Source: Desulfoluna sp942491485
GTDB taxonomy: Bacteria > Desulfobacterota > Desulfobacteria > Desulfobacterales > Desulfolunaceae
Assembly: GCA_942491485.1 (NCBI GenBank)
Contig: CALOAX010000010.1
Location: forward strand, 1-64,000
Direction of reading: 5' to 3'
Length of the DNA stretch: 64,000 bases
Shown here: positions 52,283 to 61,404 of the stretch, piece by piece
Numbering within the stretch: position 1 is the first letter of the stretch
Layout: each line of letters opens with the position of its first letter
The notes under the pieces: generated by a model
Databases searched by the model: none
Seen by the model: only the letters and a program-made list of their open reading frames with translations
Told to the model about the DNA's origin: nothing
Program-made: the position numbers and the translations under genes

Positions 52283-52852
52283 ATGAAGACGTACACCATT
52301 TCACAGCTGGCCCGATCCTTTGGGCTGTCGCGAAGCACGCTGCTTTACTATGACCGCATCGGGCTGCTCTGTGCCCCTGAACGAACTGCTTCCGACTACC
52401 GGTGCTATACCCAGGTCGAGTATGACAGGCTGGAGCGCATCTGCATGTTTCGCAGCGCGGGCCTGCCCCTGGCTGACGTGAAGACGCTGCTGTCCGGCGA
52501 TGCCGCCCCGAGTGTGTCGATTCTTGAAAAGCGGCTGCAGGATCTTGAGAGCCAGATCCTTGAAATTCGAAACCAACAGCACACCACAATCGCCATGTTG
52601 AAGGAGATGAGTCGAGGCTCCTATGCACCGGTGGTGGACAAAAAGATGTGGGTGGGCATGCTGGAGGCCGCAGGCATGGACGAAGCCGCCATGGCAGTGT
52701 GGCATGCGGAGTTTGAGAACCGCGCCCCGGAAGCTCACCATGAGTTCTTGCTCTCCCTGGGGATACCGGAGGAGGAGGCCCGACAGATTCAGGGCTGGTC
52801 GCGGGAGATGAATGAGGCTGCCCGGAAAGAGAATGGCAACCAGGGGGCGTAG
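52283..52852 (+). CDS. MerR-family transcriptional regulator
   Basis: A 189-residue regulator. Residues 1-70 are the MerR winged helix (MKTYTISQLARSFGLSRSTLLYYDRIGLLCAPERTASDYRCYT), then a coiled coil (SILEKRLQDLESQILEIRNQQ), then an effector domain (about 120-185: KKMWVGMLEAAGMDEAAMAVWHAEFENRAPEAHHEFLLSLGIPEEE). No cysteine metal-site pattern is present, so it probably senses an organic compound. AAAGGAA is before ATG 52283, better than the longer frame. The downstream neighbour is a MITE-like repeat, so the regulated gene is not obvious; the domain-only gene upstream is a candidate. Confidence 0.92.
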   Translation: MKTYTISQLARSFGLSRSTLLYYDRIGLLCAPERTASDYRCYTQVEYDRLERICMFRSAGLPLADVKTLLSGDAAPSVSILEKRLQDLESQILEIRNQQHTTIAMLKEMSRGSYAPVVDKKMWVGMLEAAGMDEAAMAVWHAEFENRAPEAHHEFLLSLGIPEEEARQIQGWSREMNEAARKENGNQGA

Positions 52853-53079
52853 CGGTCTCCTTTCCGGTGGAGGCATCACGGAAGGCTGTTTTGTGTATGG
52901 CCGGTTTTGAAATTGAGGAAGAAAATGAATGATGACCAATTGCCTGTCTGTATCCGTTTAGGAAAATGATTGACAACGTGGTAACAGAGAGATTATTTTG
53001 ACCCGGATTTTTAAGAGTTAATTACTAAGTAAAAAAATGAAAATAAAAGTTCCTGACTCACCTTGCATGACTGGTTCAG

Positions 53080-53323
53080 TCCGGATATTTCATGGGGAAG
53101 CGGTTGGGCTATAGTAATGGTATGTTGTTACACGTGGTTTGTGTGATAAGGCAAGATGTTTCAAAACACAATCAGCCATTCACTGTTTCCTGCTCGCTTT
53201 TCTCATCCATCGGGCGAACCGACTGCACCCATCTTCAGCGTTATCAGAGCATTGAGGCAAATCACTACCTCTGCAGCCCTGATGCATTGAATATGGACGC
53301 TCTCAACTTGTGAAATATCCGGG
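53080..53323 (-). mobile_element. MITE-like element, copy 4 (about 244 bp)
   Basis: Ends TCCGGATATTTCATGGGG (from 53080) and CTTGTGAAATATCCGGG (to 53323), same family as copies 1-3, but with more drift and no clear target duplication (flanks TCAG and ATAG). The arm contains GAACCGACTGCACC and GCTCTCAACTTG, and TATCAGAGC pairs with GCCCTGATG. It lies intergenically. Confidence 0.8.
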
Positions 53324-53529
53324 ATAGAAGAAGACACCCCGTTGGGAGTGAATGTCCCAACCATACCTGAATTTCCTGTATTACACGGTTTACCATTATA
53401 TTTGGATACTCTGCTGAAGGGGACACACCCTTCATGAGTTTTTTACGATGAATGCCTGCCCTCGAAGAGATTGGGGCTGTTCAGGAATTCCTTTAACGTT
53501 GAGCTATGATACCCGAAGGAGAAAACTCC
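53324..53529. other. Short gap before the macroglobulin gene
   Basis: AT-rich gap that probably holds the promoter of the alpha-2-macroglobulin gene. No repeat copy is obvious. Confidence 0.4.
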
Positions 53530-56500
53530 ATGCTTCGAGCTAGTCTGACCCTGATTGTCAGCTTTATGCTGATGATCAACACCGCTTTTGCCTTTGATCT
53601 GGAGAAGGCGAAAAACGATTACAGCGGTGCACATTTCGAGGTGGCATCCATCAAGGAGGTGTTGTATGAAAACGCGCCGGCCGTTGCCATCAGTTTCACT
53701 GCCCCCGTGGACAAAGAGCGCATGGAAGATCGCCATGTGACGTTGTCCGGTGGCAGCTCTGATCACTGGGTCACCAGTGAAGACCGCACCAAGGTGATCT
53801 TTCCCTTTGTGGAGCCGGCAACGGAGTACCAGGTAAGGGTCTCCAACTCCGTTCGGGACATCAACGGGCAGAAGCTGAAATTCCCGGAAAGCAAGAAGGT
53901 CAAGACCAACAGCCTGAAACCCTCCGTGGCCTTTACCTCAAGCGGCCACATCATAAGCAGCTCCAGCCCCCGGCACCTGCCTGTCACCACCCTGAATGTG
54001 GATGAGGTCACCATCGACTTCTTCCGCATCCACAATGCCAAAATTCCGGGCATGATCAGTGAGCTCCGCAAGAACGGAACGGATACCTATTACAACCTGG
54101 AGAACCTTAAGGAGTATGGCGAGCTGGTCCACACAGGCCGTTTCGCATTGAACCCCAGGGAAAACCAGCGCACCGACTACAACATCGATCTCAGCGAGAT
54201 CAAGACCCTGACTGTTCCGGGGGCCTATGTGGCGGTGATGTTCCAGCCGGGCACGTATCAGTACAGGTACGAGCACGCGTTTTTCATGCAGACCGACATC
54301 GGCGTTCACCTTCGTCGCTACGAGACCTCCTTTGACGTCTATACCCAGAGCATTGCCACGGGACAGCCCATGGAGGGGGTCCGGGTGGACATCACCGACA
54401 GGAAGGGCGAGGTGGTGGATACCGGTGAGTCCGATGAGTTGGGGCGGGTCTCCTTTCGCATCAAAGATGGTCAGCACCACCTCATCGCCACCTCAGGAGA
54501 CCAGTTTTCCGTTCTGGCCCTGAACCGAAATGCGCTGGATCTCTCAGGCCTGAAAAATGCCGTGACCAGCCATAGCGAATACCAGATCTATGCCTGGGGT
54601 CCCCGGGATCTGTACCGACCCAATGAGACCATCAACGTAAATATGCTTGTCCGGGATTTTGATGGAAAGCTACCTCCCGGCCTGCCCCTGGCATACACCC
54701 TTTATAAGCCTGACGGCAGCCGCGTGACCTCTGGCCAGCTTCAACCTGCAGAGACCGGATTTTACAATTTTTCTTACAAAACGTCCGACGGAAGCCAGAC
54801 TGGGCACTACACCCTGAAACTCTCCTTTGCCGAAGAGAGCACCCTCTCCTATCACGTCAAGGTGGAAGAGTTTCTCCCCGAGCGTCTCGACCTGACCCTG
54901 TTTGACGGCGACATTGATTCCAAGCGGGTTCTTGTCTCACCGGAGAAGGTGAGTGTTCCCGTGACATCCAACTACCTCTACGGAGCTCCCGCCTCGGGGA
55001 ACAAAGTCGATGGCTTTCTGACGGCCACTGTGGATACCCATCCCTTTGAGGCGCTTCCCACATTCTATTTTGGTGACGCCAAAGAGAGGATGTCGACAAA
55101 ACGTCGTGATTTCTCTGAAATCAAGTTGTCCAAAGAGGGGGCCGGAACCCTTGTTATGCCCAACCGGTGGTCCTCTATGAAGTCCCCGGTTCAGCTTCGG
55201 GTCAACGCCAGTGTCTATGAGACGGGCGGACGCCCGGTGACCCGCTCGTCCCGACTGACCCTGCTGAGCGGTGAGCGGTTTCTGGGGATCGAACCCCAAT
55301 TCAACGGCAAGCCTGACTCCAACACCACCGTGGACATCAAGATCGGCTCTGCGGACCGTGGGGGCAACTGGCAGGCGAGCAAAGACCTTCAGGTAAAACT
55401 CATTCGCCAGGACAGGGACTGGTACTGGCGTCATACCAACAGCCGGGGCTGGCACTGGGCGTGGAACGAGAGCCCGGTAACGGTCTTTTCCAAGAGTCTC
55501 TCCACCAATGAAGGAGAGACCACCCTGCTGAGCCTGCCCCTGAGCTGGGGACGGTACCGGGTGGAGGTAAGCGACGGCACCACCCGGTCCGCTTTTGAGT
55601 TTCAGACCTCTTGGTCCTGGTGGGGCAACGCAGGGACAGGAAGCTCCCAGAAGCCCGATCAGGTGAGCCTGGGCTTTGAAAAGACCTCTTACGCACCCGG
55701 AGAGACCGCCACGCTTCGCATCAACCCACCCCAGGCTGGGCTGGCCCTTGTGACCGTGGAGAACTCTGAAAGCGTCTGTTTTACCCGATACGTCGAGGTG
55801 GCCTCCGAGGGCACCGTGGTGGAGATTCCCACCGAGGCATCCTGGAACCGCCATGACCTGTATGTGTCGGTGATGGTGATCCGCCCCGGCGACATGACCG
55901 AGACCCCGGTTCCCTCACGGGCCTTTGGTATGGTTCACCTGCCATTAAAGCGCGAAGGGACACGCCTTGATGTTTCCATGACGGTACCGGAGCGCATCGA
56001 ACCCAACAAAACTGTGACGGCCGATATCACCGTCTCCTCAGGCACTGCCCCGCTTCCTGCCAACACCCGCGTGGTGGTGGCCCTGGTGGATGTGGGGATC
56101 CTCAATATTACCCGGTTCGCAACCCCGGACGCGGAGTCTTCCCTCTTTGGTCCCCGTCGCTATACCATTGACCTTTTTGATAACTACGGCCAGATCATCG
56201 ACAACATCGGCCCCAAAACCGCCCGACAGCGGTTCGGGGGCGGCTTTGCCGAATCCGATGCCGAGCTGTCACGGGGGGGCGACAAGCCCAAGTCCGATGT
56301 GCGCATGGTCTCTTTTTTCTCAGAGCCCATGAGCGTGGATGAAACGGGCCACGTCACCGCAAGCTTTGACCTGCCGGACTTCAACGGGCAGCTTCGGTGG
56401 ATGGTGATGGCCTTTGCCGACGAGCAGTTCGGCAACGCAGATGCAGACACCAAGGTGGCGGACAAAATCGTCACCCAGGTTGCCATGCCCCGGTTCCTGG

Positions 56501-58398
56501 CCATGGGGGATGAGTCGACCATGGCCCTGGACCTGCGAAACATGAGCGGGATGGCCCAGGATCTTACCCTTGATATCACCATGTCCGGGGCGTTTTCGGC
56601 ACTCTCGGAAGAGAGAGCGTTCTCCCTTGCGGACAAGGAGAAGCAGACCTTGAGGTTCCCTTTGCGTGCGGAGAAAAGCTTGGGCCAGGGGGTGATCACC
56701 ATGCATCTTACGGGCGCCGGAGAGGCTCCCGACAACGCCATTGACATCACCCGGACCTGGCGCCTGGGCGTGCGATCTCCCTATCCGTCGGTGACCCGGA
56801 AGGCCGTGAGTACCATCGAGGCGGGTTCCCAATGGACCCCGAAGCTGAAGACCGATGATCTGGTTCCCTCCAGCGTGCGGCTGCAGATGAACCTTTCAAG
56901 CCGGCCCCCCATCGATTTTGCCGGTCACTTTGAGTACCTGCTTCACTACCCCTACGGCTGTCTGGAGCAGTCCACCAGCTCCGGGTACCCCTGGGTACTG
57001 GCCTCTCCGGAGATGCTTTCAACCCTTGGGCTCTCTTCCCGGGTGGAGGCGCAGTTCGGTCAAGATTACGATGAGGACTTCCGTATGGCCCAGGTAGACA
57101 AGGCCCTGGGGCTGGTGTTGAACCGCCAGAAGTCCAATGGCAGCTTCGGGCTGTGGTCCTCGGACAGCCGGGAAGACAGGTGGCTGACGGTTTATGCCAC
57201 CGCCTTTCTCCATGACGCCAGAAAAATGGGTGCCGCCGTGGACTCCGGTGCCCTGAAGCGGGCCGACAAGCGATTGAACAAGTACCTGAAGGGCAGCACG
57301 GGCTCCAGGGCCTCCCATTGGAGTGATGACCCGGACCACTACAGTTTTGCTTATCGAAGCTACGCGGGGTACGTCCTTGCTCAGAACGGCAAGGCGCGCT
57401 TGAGCGACCTGCGTCGCCTTTACTCGAGGTATGACGGGAAAACAGGGGATGACGGTCTCAGCTGGATGTACCTTTCCGCTGCTTTTAAACTGAGCGGGGA
57501 TGCAAAGCATGCAGCAAAAGCCCATAAAAAAGCCATGGCAGAACGAACTCGGCCCCGCCACTCCTATTACGGAGAGTACGGCTCTTCGGTGCGGGACCTT
57601 TCGCGTATCGTGGAACTCTCATTGACCCACGGTTTTGGCGGGAACAGCGCCCTGATCCAGGAGCTGGCCGACGGCATGAAGGATCGAAGCTGGCTCAGCA
57701 CCCAGGAGCGCATCAGCCTTTTCCGAACCGCCGCCATGCTTTATGAGCGTGGAAGCGACACCTGGAACGCCAACCTGATCACAAATAGCGGTACCCAGGC
57801 CCTTTCCCGAAAAGCGCCCTTCAACTCCCTCTTTGACTTGGCCACCTTTCATGGCCTTGACGCCATCGAGGCAGGGGACGAAGACCTTTATGCCAACATC
57901 AGCCTGGTGGGTGATCGAAAAAATGCCCCGGATCCTGTGGAAAACGGGATGATCATTACCCGGCAGTTCTTTGACATCGACGGCAACCCCACCTCCGTGG
58001 CTTCCATGAAGTCCGGAGACCTGGCCGTGGTGAAACTCGAGGTGGCCAGCTCAAAACGCACCCCGGACGGACTGGTGGTGGACCTGCTCCCCGCAGGCCT
58101 CGAGATCGAGAACCAGAACCTCGGGCTCTCCAGCATCCACCTGGACGAGATTCGCCTGGATGGAAAAGCCATTGGGGACCTGTGGGACAAACGCACCATC
58201 AAGCATGAAGAGTTCCGGGATGACCGCTACGTGGCAGCCATCTCGGTCAGAAAACACCGCCCTGTGACCCTCTTCTACCTGGTGCGCGCCGTTACCCCCG
58301 GCACCTACCGCATGCCGGGAAGCTATGTGGAAGACATGTACCGCCCCTACCGTCACGCCATCGGCGCAACCATGGAGACCATGACGGTAACGGAGTAA
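53530..58398 (+). CDS. Bacterial alpha-2-macroglobulin, YfhM type
   Basis: A 1622-residue periplasmic protease inhibitor and host-protease trap. A signal peptide (cleavage after AFA) is not followed by a lipobox Cys, unlike E. coli YfhM which is a lipoprotein. The macroglobulin domains (MG1-MG-like blocks such as RDLYRPNETINVNMLVRDF, WKDL-type and VALVDVGILNITRF) run through the body. The thioester motif CLEQ sits in HYPYGCLEQSTSSGYPW (Cys near 1144), so the covalent trap is intact. The final receptor-binding-like domain ends GSYVEDMYRPYRHAI. AAGGAG is eight bases upstream of ATG 53530. The downstream gene encodes PBP1C, the known partner that repairs peptidoglycan after attack; this pair is conserved. 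Confidence 0.95.
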   Translation: MLRASLTLIVSFMLMINTAFAFDLEKAKNDYSGAHFEVASIKEVLYENAPAVAISFTAPVDKERMEDRHVTLSGGSSDHWVTSEDRTKVIFPFVEPATEYQVRVSNSVRDINGQKLKFPESKKVKTNSLKPSVAFTSSGHIISSSSPRHLPVTTLNVDEVTIDFFRIHNAKIPGMISELRKNGTDTYYNLENLKEYGELVHTGRFALNPRENQRTDYNIDLSEIKTLTVPGAYVAVMFQPGTYQYRYEHAFFMQTDIGVHLRRYETSFDVYTQSIATGQPMEGVRVDITDRKGEVVDTGESDELGRVSFRIKDGQHHLIATSGDQFSVLALNRNALDLSGLKNAVTSHSEYQIYAWGPRDLYRPNETINVNMLVRDFDGKLPPGLPLAYTLYKPDGSRVTSGQLQPAETGFYNFSYKTSDGSQTGHYTLKLSFAEESTLSYHVKVEEFLPERLDLTLFDGDIDSKRVLVSPEKVSVPVTSNYLYGAPASGNKVDGFLTATVDTHPFEALPTFYFGDAKERMSTKRRDFSEIKLSKEGAGTLVMPNRWSSMKSPVQLRVNASVYETGGRPVTRSSRLTLLSGERFLGIEPQFNGKPDSNTTVDIKIGSADRGGNWQASKDLQVKLIRQDRDWYWRHTNSRGWHWAWNESPVTVFSKSLSTNEGETTLLSLPLSWGRYRVEVSDGTTRSAFEFQTSWSWWGNAGTGSSQKPDQVSLGFEKTSYAPGETATLRINPPQAGLALVTVENSESVCFTRYVEVASEGTVVEIPTEASWNRHDLYVSVMVIRPGDMTETPVPSRAFGMVHLPLKREGTRLDVSMTVPERIEPNKTVTADITVSSGTAPLPANTRVVVALVDVGILNITRFATPDAESSLFGPRRYTIDLFDNYGQIIDNIGPKTARQRFGGGFAESDAELSRGGDKPKSDVRMVSFFSEPMSVDETGHVTASFDLPDFNGQLRWMVMAFADEQFGNADADTKVADKIVTQVAMPRFLAMGDESTMALDLRNMSGMAQDLTLDITMSGAFSALSEERAFSLADKEKQTLRFPLRAEKSLGQGVITMHLTGAGEAPDNAIDITRTWRLGVRSPYPSVTRKAVSTIEAGSQWTPKLKTDDLVPSSVRLQMNLSSRPPIDFAGHFEYLLHYPYGCLEQSTSSGYPWVLASPEMLSTLGLSSRVEAQFGQDYDEDFRMAQVDKALGLVLNRQKSNGSFGLWSSDSREDRWLTVYATAFLHDARKMGAAVDSGALKRADKRLNKYLKGSTGSRASHWSDDPDHYSFAYRSYAGYVLAQNGKARLSDLRRLYSRYDGKTGDDGLSWMYLSAAFKLSGDAKHAAKAHKKAMAERTRPRHSYYGEYGSSVRDLSRIVELSLTHGFGGNSALIQELADGMKDRSWLSTQERISLFRTAAMLYERGSDTWNANLITNSGTQALSRKAPFNSLFDLATFHGLDAIEAGDEDLYANISLVGDRKNAPDPVENGMIITRQFFDIDGNPTSVASMKSGDLAVVKLEVASSKRTPDGLVVDLLPAGLEIENQNLGLSSIHLDEIRLDGKAIGDLWDKRTIKHEEFRDDRYVAAISVRKHRPVTLFYLVRAVTPGTYRMPGSYVEDMYRPYRHAIGATMETMTVTE

Positions 58399-58942
58399 CG
58401 GGGAAAAAGCGTGCCTCCGGCGGCAAGGTGGGGGCACCTTGAAACCCTATGGCGAATGCGTGAAAGCATGTCGTCGTGCAATCGCTTTCGGGGCATTCGC
58501 GCGAAGACTGACGTGGAGCAACCGCCTACGCAGGAGATACCGATTATATGGCTCAAGAAAAATTAAACGGCTCTAATGAATCCGTTTGATTTGTATCGGA
58601 ATCACTCCGGCGGCGAGGGTGGCGAAGCCCTTAGGTAAAAGACACCTCGAACGCGGGGTGCGGCGCTCCCAGGCTCAAGAGTGTTCAGTTGTCCCGGAGG
58701 CACTGTCCCGGCATGATCAACCGTGGCGCTGAAACCGGAGTCCCTCTAACCCTCACACTCAGCGCGAATGCGGACGCGACGAAGCTTGGCGTGGCGACAT
58801 CCGATTCGCATTCGCAAACCAGCTTTCAAGGTGGCTCACCTTGCCGCCGGAGGCGTTTTATTATTCATCTTAAATCGAGGCATTTTAATCTGTGACAGGT
58901 GATGACGTCATTCTGGCGGCAAAGAAGGCAAAAGCCCTGGGG
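58399..58942. repeat. Bracket repeats and a perfect hairpin upstream of pbpC
   Basis: Type B edge at 58412 with CAAGGTGGGGGCACCTTG. A second group with GGTGGCGAAGCCC lies near 58620, and a type B copy at about 58770-58854 (CAAGGTGGCTCACCTTG; edge GCCGCCGGAGGC). The hairpin at 58930 overlaps the end of this region. Confidence 0.85.
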
Positions 58943-58963
58943 ATGAGAATCCCCAGGGCTTTT
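58930..58963 (+). terminator. Terminator-like hairpin covering the pbpC start codon
   Basis: AAAAGCCCTGGGGAT and ATCCCCAGGGCTTTT are perfectly complementary around GAGA, followed by CGTT. It is a fully formed terminator shape, but the ATG at 58943 is inside its left arm. It may end upstream transcripts or switch translation or transcription of pbpC (attenuation). Confidence 0.75.
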
Positions 58964-61243
58964 CGTTATCTTGTTTTGTGTGTGGCCTTTTTGTTTGTGG
59001 GGTTTCTGGTGGTGGACCGGTTGTCTCCCATGGACCTCACCCCGAGGACCCGCACCCGGATTGTTCTTTCCGACGGGGGGATTCCCCTGCGTGCGTTTTC
59101 AGATGACGAGGGAATCTGGCGTTACCCCGTCACGTTGGACCAGGTGTCGCCTCTCTACATCGAAGCCCTTCTGGGGTACGAAGACCGGTGGTTTTATAAG
59201 CATCCGGGGGTGAACCCCTTTTCCATGGCCCGCGCGGTCTGGCAGTGGGGGACAAGCGGGCGAATCATCTCCGGAGGGTCCACCCTGACCATGCAGGTGG
59301 CCCGGTTGCGCCGACCAGTGCCCCGAACGGTCTGGGGGAAGCTGAGGCAGATGGTGGCCGCTCTCCAGTTGGAGTGGCATTACGACAAAGAGGAGATCCT
59401 CACGTATTATCTGAACCACGCCCCTTTCGGGGGGACGTTTGAAGGGGTGCAGGCCGCCTGTTTCGCTTATTTCGATCACGGTGCTGAAGAACTCACCCAT
59501 GCCCAGGCCGCCTTGCTTGCGGTGATGCCCCAATCCCCCAGCCGGTTTCGACCGGATCGGTTCCCCGGTCGTGCCGAGCGTGCCCGAAACAAGTGCCTTG
59601 ACCGGCTGGAGATCTTTGGCATCTGGGGGGAGGCAGAGGTGGCAGAGGCCAAGCAGGAGAGGGTGGTTGCCTGGCCTGTGGAGGTGAGCATGACGGCCCC
59701 CCTGCTCGCGCGGCGTCTTCACCAGGGCTTGCCCAGGGAAACCACCCGCGTGGAGACGTTTATCGACTTTCCCCTGCAATCGTCCATGGAGCAGCTGGTT
59801 CGTGATTACGCGGCAGGGCTCCCACCCCATGTCTCCATTGCCGTCATGGCCATGGAAAATGCCACGGGCGACGTCAAGGCGTACGTGGGGTCCGCCGACT
59901 TCCTGAACAGGGAGCGCTTTGGCAGCGTGGACATGGTCCGGGCCCTCCGGTCTCCCGGCTCCACCGTCAAACCTTTTATTTACGGCATGGCCCTGGATGA
60001 GGGCCTGATCTGCTCTCAGAGTCTTTTAATGGACGTTCCCATACGGTTCGGGGATTACCAGCCGGTGAATTTTCAACGCAGCTTCAGCGGCCCGGTGAGC
60101 AGTGCTTCGGCCTTGGCCCACTCCCTGAACCTTCCCGCTGTGCAGCTCATGGACCACGTGGGACCTCGCTTTTTTTACGCAGCAATGGTGAACAGCGGCT
60201 TTCATATCAAGCTTCCTGTCGGGGCCATACCCAATCTCTCCATGGCGTTGGGGGGATTTTCTACAAGTTTGGAAGATCTCGTTCTCGTCTTTTCCAGCCT
60301 GGGAAGAGGCGGCAGAACAGTGAAGCCGCGTCTTACCCGTGATGCTGTCTTGGAAGAGGCTCCCCTCCTTTCAGAGGGTGCCGCATGGATCATTCAGGAC
60401 ATGCTCATTCCGGCATGGGATGCACAACTGAGGCACTCAGGGGCAACCTTTGCGGTGAAAACCGGCACCAGCTACGGATTCAGGGATGCCTGGGCCTTAG
60501 GGGTGGACCAGGAGTATACCGTGGGGGTGTGGGTGGGGCGGCCGGACGGGACCCCTGTCCCCGGCCATTATGGTGCCCAGACGGCAACCCCACTTCTGGA
60601 ACTCGCCTTTCAACAGCTTCCCCCTCACAAGAGCCTCATTCCACGACCTGACTCTGTCTCCGAGGCAAAAATCTGCTGGCCGAAAGGGACAGCCCTTTCC
60701 ACCGGGGGGGGCTGCGACCAGCCCCGAACTGCATGGCTTCTGGATGAAACCGCGCCCCCGACCCTCACTGCCACCCGGGATACCCAGGGGCCAGCCGTGA
60801 CGAATCTTACCATCGCCACCACACCGGACGGGCGCTACCTTGTTCCAAGCGGCTGTGAGGTCAAGCCAGCCGTCTCGACGCACCTCACTCTCTGGCCCGT
60901 GGCCCTTGAGAGTTGGCTTCCCCCGGGCCAAAGGCGCCGCACGATGATTCCACCCCCTTTACCTGAGTGTCCGGGCAAGGGGGCGCTTGTTCTCGAAGAG
61001 TCTGTCCGTATCGAGGGTCTCGATGACAACGAGGTGGTTATGAAAAAGGATCCCAAGCGCGGCTATCCGACATTCAAGCTACGGGTTATCGGGGGCAATG
61101 GTCCTTGGTACTGGTTCGAGAATTCGGTTCTGGCCGCCCAGGGAGAAGCCTTTACGTTTCATCCCGAACATCCGGGGACCTATCAGGTTGTGGTGGTGGA
61201 TCAAAGCGGCGCTGTGGACAAAATCCACGTGGATGTGCTGTGA
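58943..61243 (+). CDS. pbpC: Penicillin-binding protein 1C (peptidoglycan glycosyltransferase/transpeptidase)
   Basis: A 766-residue bifunctional enzyme, anchored by one N-terminal helix (RYLVLCVAFLFVGFLVVD). The glycosyltransferase domain holds the catalytic Glu in GYEDRWFYKHPGVN and ISGGSTLTMQVARL. The transpeptidase domain has SPGSTVKPF (SxxK), SLN (HSLNLPAV) and KTGTS, all intact. The BiPBP-C domain (about 670-766: YPTFKLRVIGGNGPWYWFENSVLAAQGEAFTFHP) matches PBP1C. It polymerises and cross-links peptidoglycan beside its macroglobulin partner. The start codon is uncertain: ATG 58943 lies in the hairpin at 58930; GTG 58892 (783 residues) is open and has GAGG upstream but would add a non-family N-terminus that contains the hairpin. 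Confidence 0.93.
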   Translation: MRIPRAFRYLVLCVAFLFVGFLVVDRLSPMDLTPRTRTRIVLSDGGIPLRAFSDDEGIWRYPVTLDQVSPLYIEALLGYEDRWFYKHPGVNPFSMARAVWQWGTSGRIISGGSTLTMQVARLRRPVPRTVWGKLRQMVAALQLEWHYDKEEILTYYLNHAPFGGTFEGVQAACFAYFDHGAEELTHAQAALLAVMPQSPSRFRPDRFPGRAERARNKCLDRLEIFGIWGEAEVAEAKQERVVAWPVEVSMTAPLLARRLHQGLPRETTRVETFIDFPLQSSMEQLVRDYAAGLPPHVSIAVMAMENATGDVKAYVGSADFLNRERFGSVDMVRALRSPGSTVKPFIYGMALDEGLICSQSLLMDVPIRFGDYQPVNFQRSFSGPVSSASALAHSLNLPAVQLMDHVGPRFFYAAMVNSGFHIKLPVGAIPNLSMALGGFSTSLEDLVLVFSSLGRGGRTVKPRLTRDAVLEEAPLLSEGAAWIIQDMLIPAWDAQLRHSGATFAVKTGTSYGFRDAWALGVDQEYTVGVWVGRPDGTPVPGHYGAQTATPLLELAFQQLPPHKSLIPRPDSVSEAKICWPKGTALSTGGGCDQPRTAWLLDETAPPTLTATRDTQGPAVTNLTIATTPDGRYLVPSGCEVKPAVSTHLTLWPVALESWLPPGQRRRTMIPPPLPECPGKGALVLEESVRIEGLDDNEVVMKKDPKRGYPTFKLRVIGGNGPWYWFENSVLAAQGEAFTFHPEHPGTYQVVVVDQSGAVDKIHVDVL

Positions 61244-61273
61244 GTCGAGCGGGCGAATAAGAGATAAAAAACA

Positions 61274-61342
61274 GCCTCCGGCGGCCCTGCCGGGGGGCAA
61301 ACTTTTGCCAAATTTTATGAGCTGGGTTTGACAAACAGGTCT
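61274..61342 (+). repeat. Type A bracket repeat after pbpC
   Basis: Edge GCCTCCGGCGGC 31 bases after the stop, then CCCTGCCGGGGGG and an altered AAACTTTTGCCAAATTTT palindrome, ending GACAAACAGG. Confidence 0.85.
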
Positions 61343-61404
61343 TAGGGTCAGATCACCTGCTTAACCTGTCCCGGAAAATCAGATGATTCTGGCACAACGA
61401 ACAT

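Noticed and set aside
52104..52976. Open frame of 290 codons antisense to merR
   Set aside because: Pro/Ser/Arg-rich shadow running through a bracket repeat.
54937..55854. Open frame of 305 codons antisense to the macroglobulin gene
   Set aside because: Shadow of the macroglobulin; composition typical of a reverse frame.
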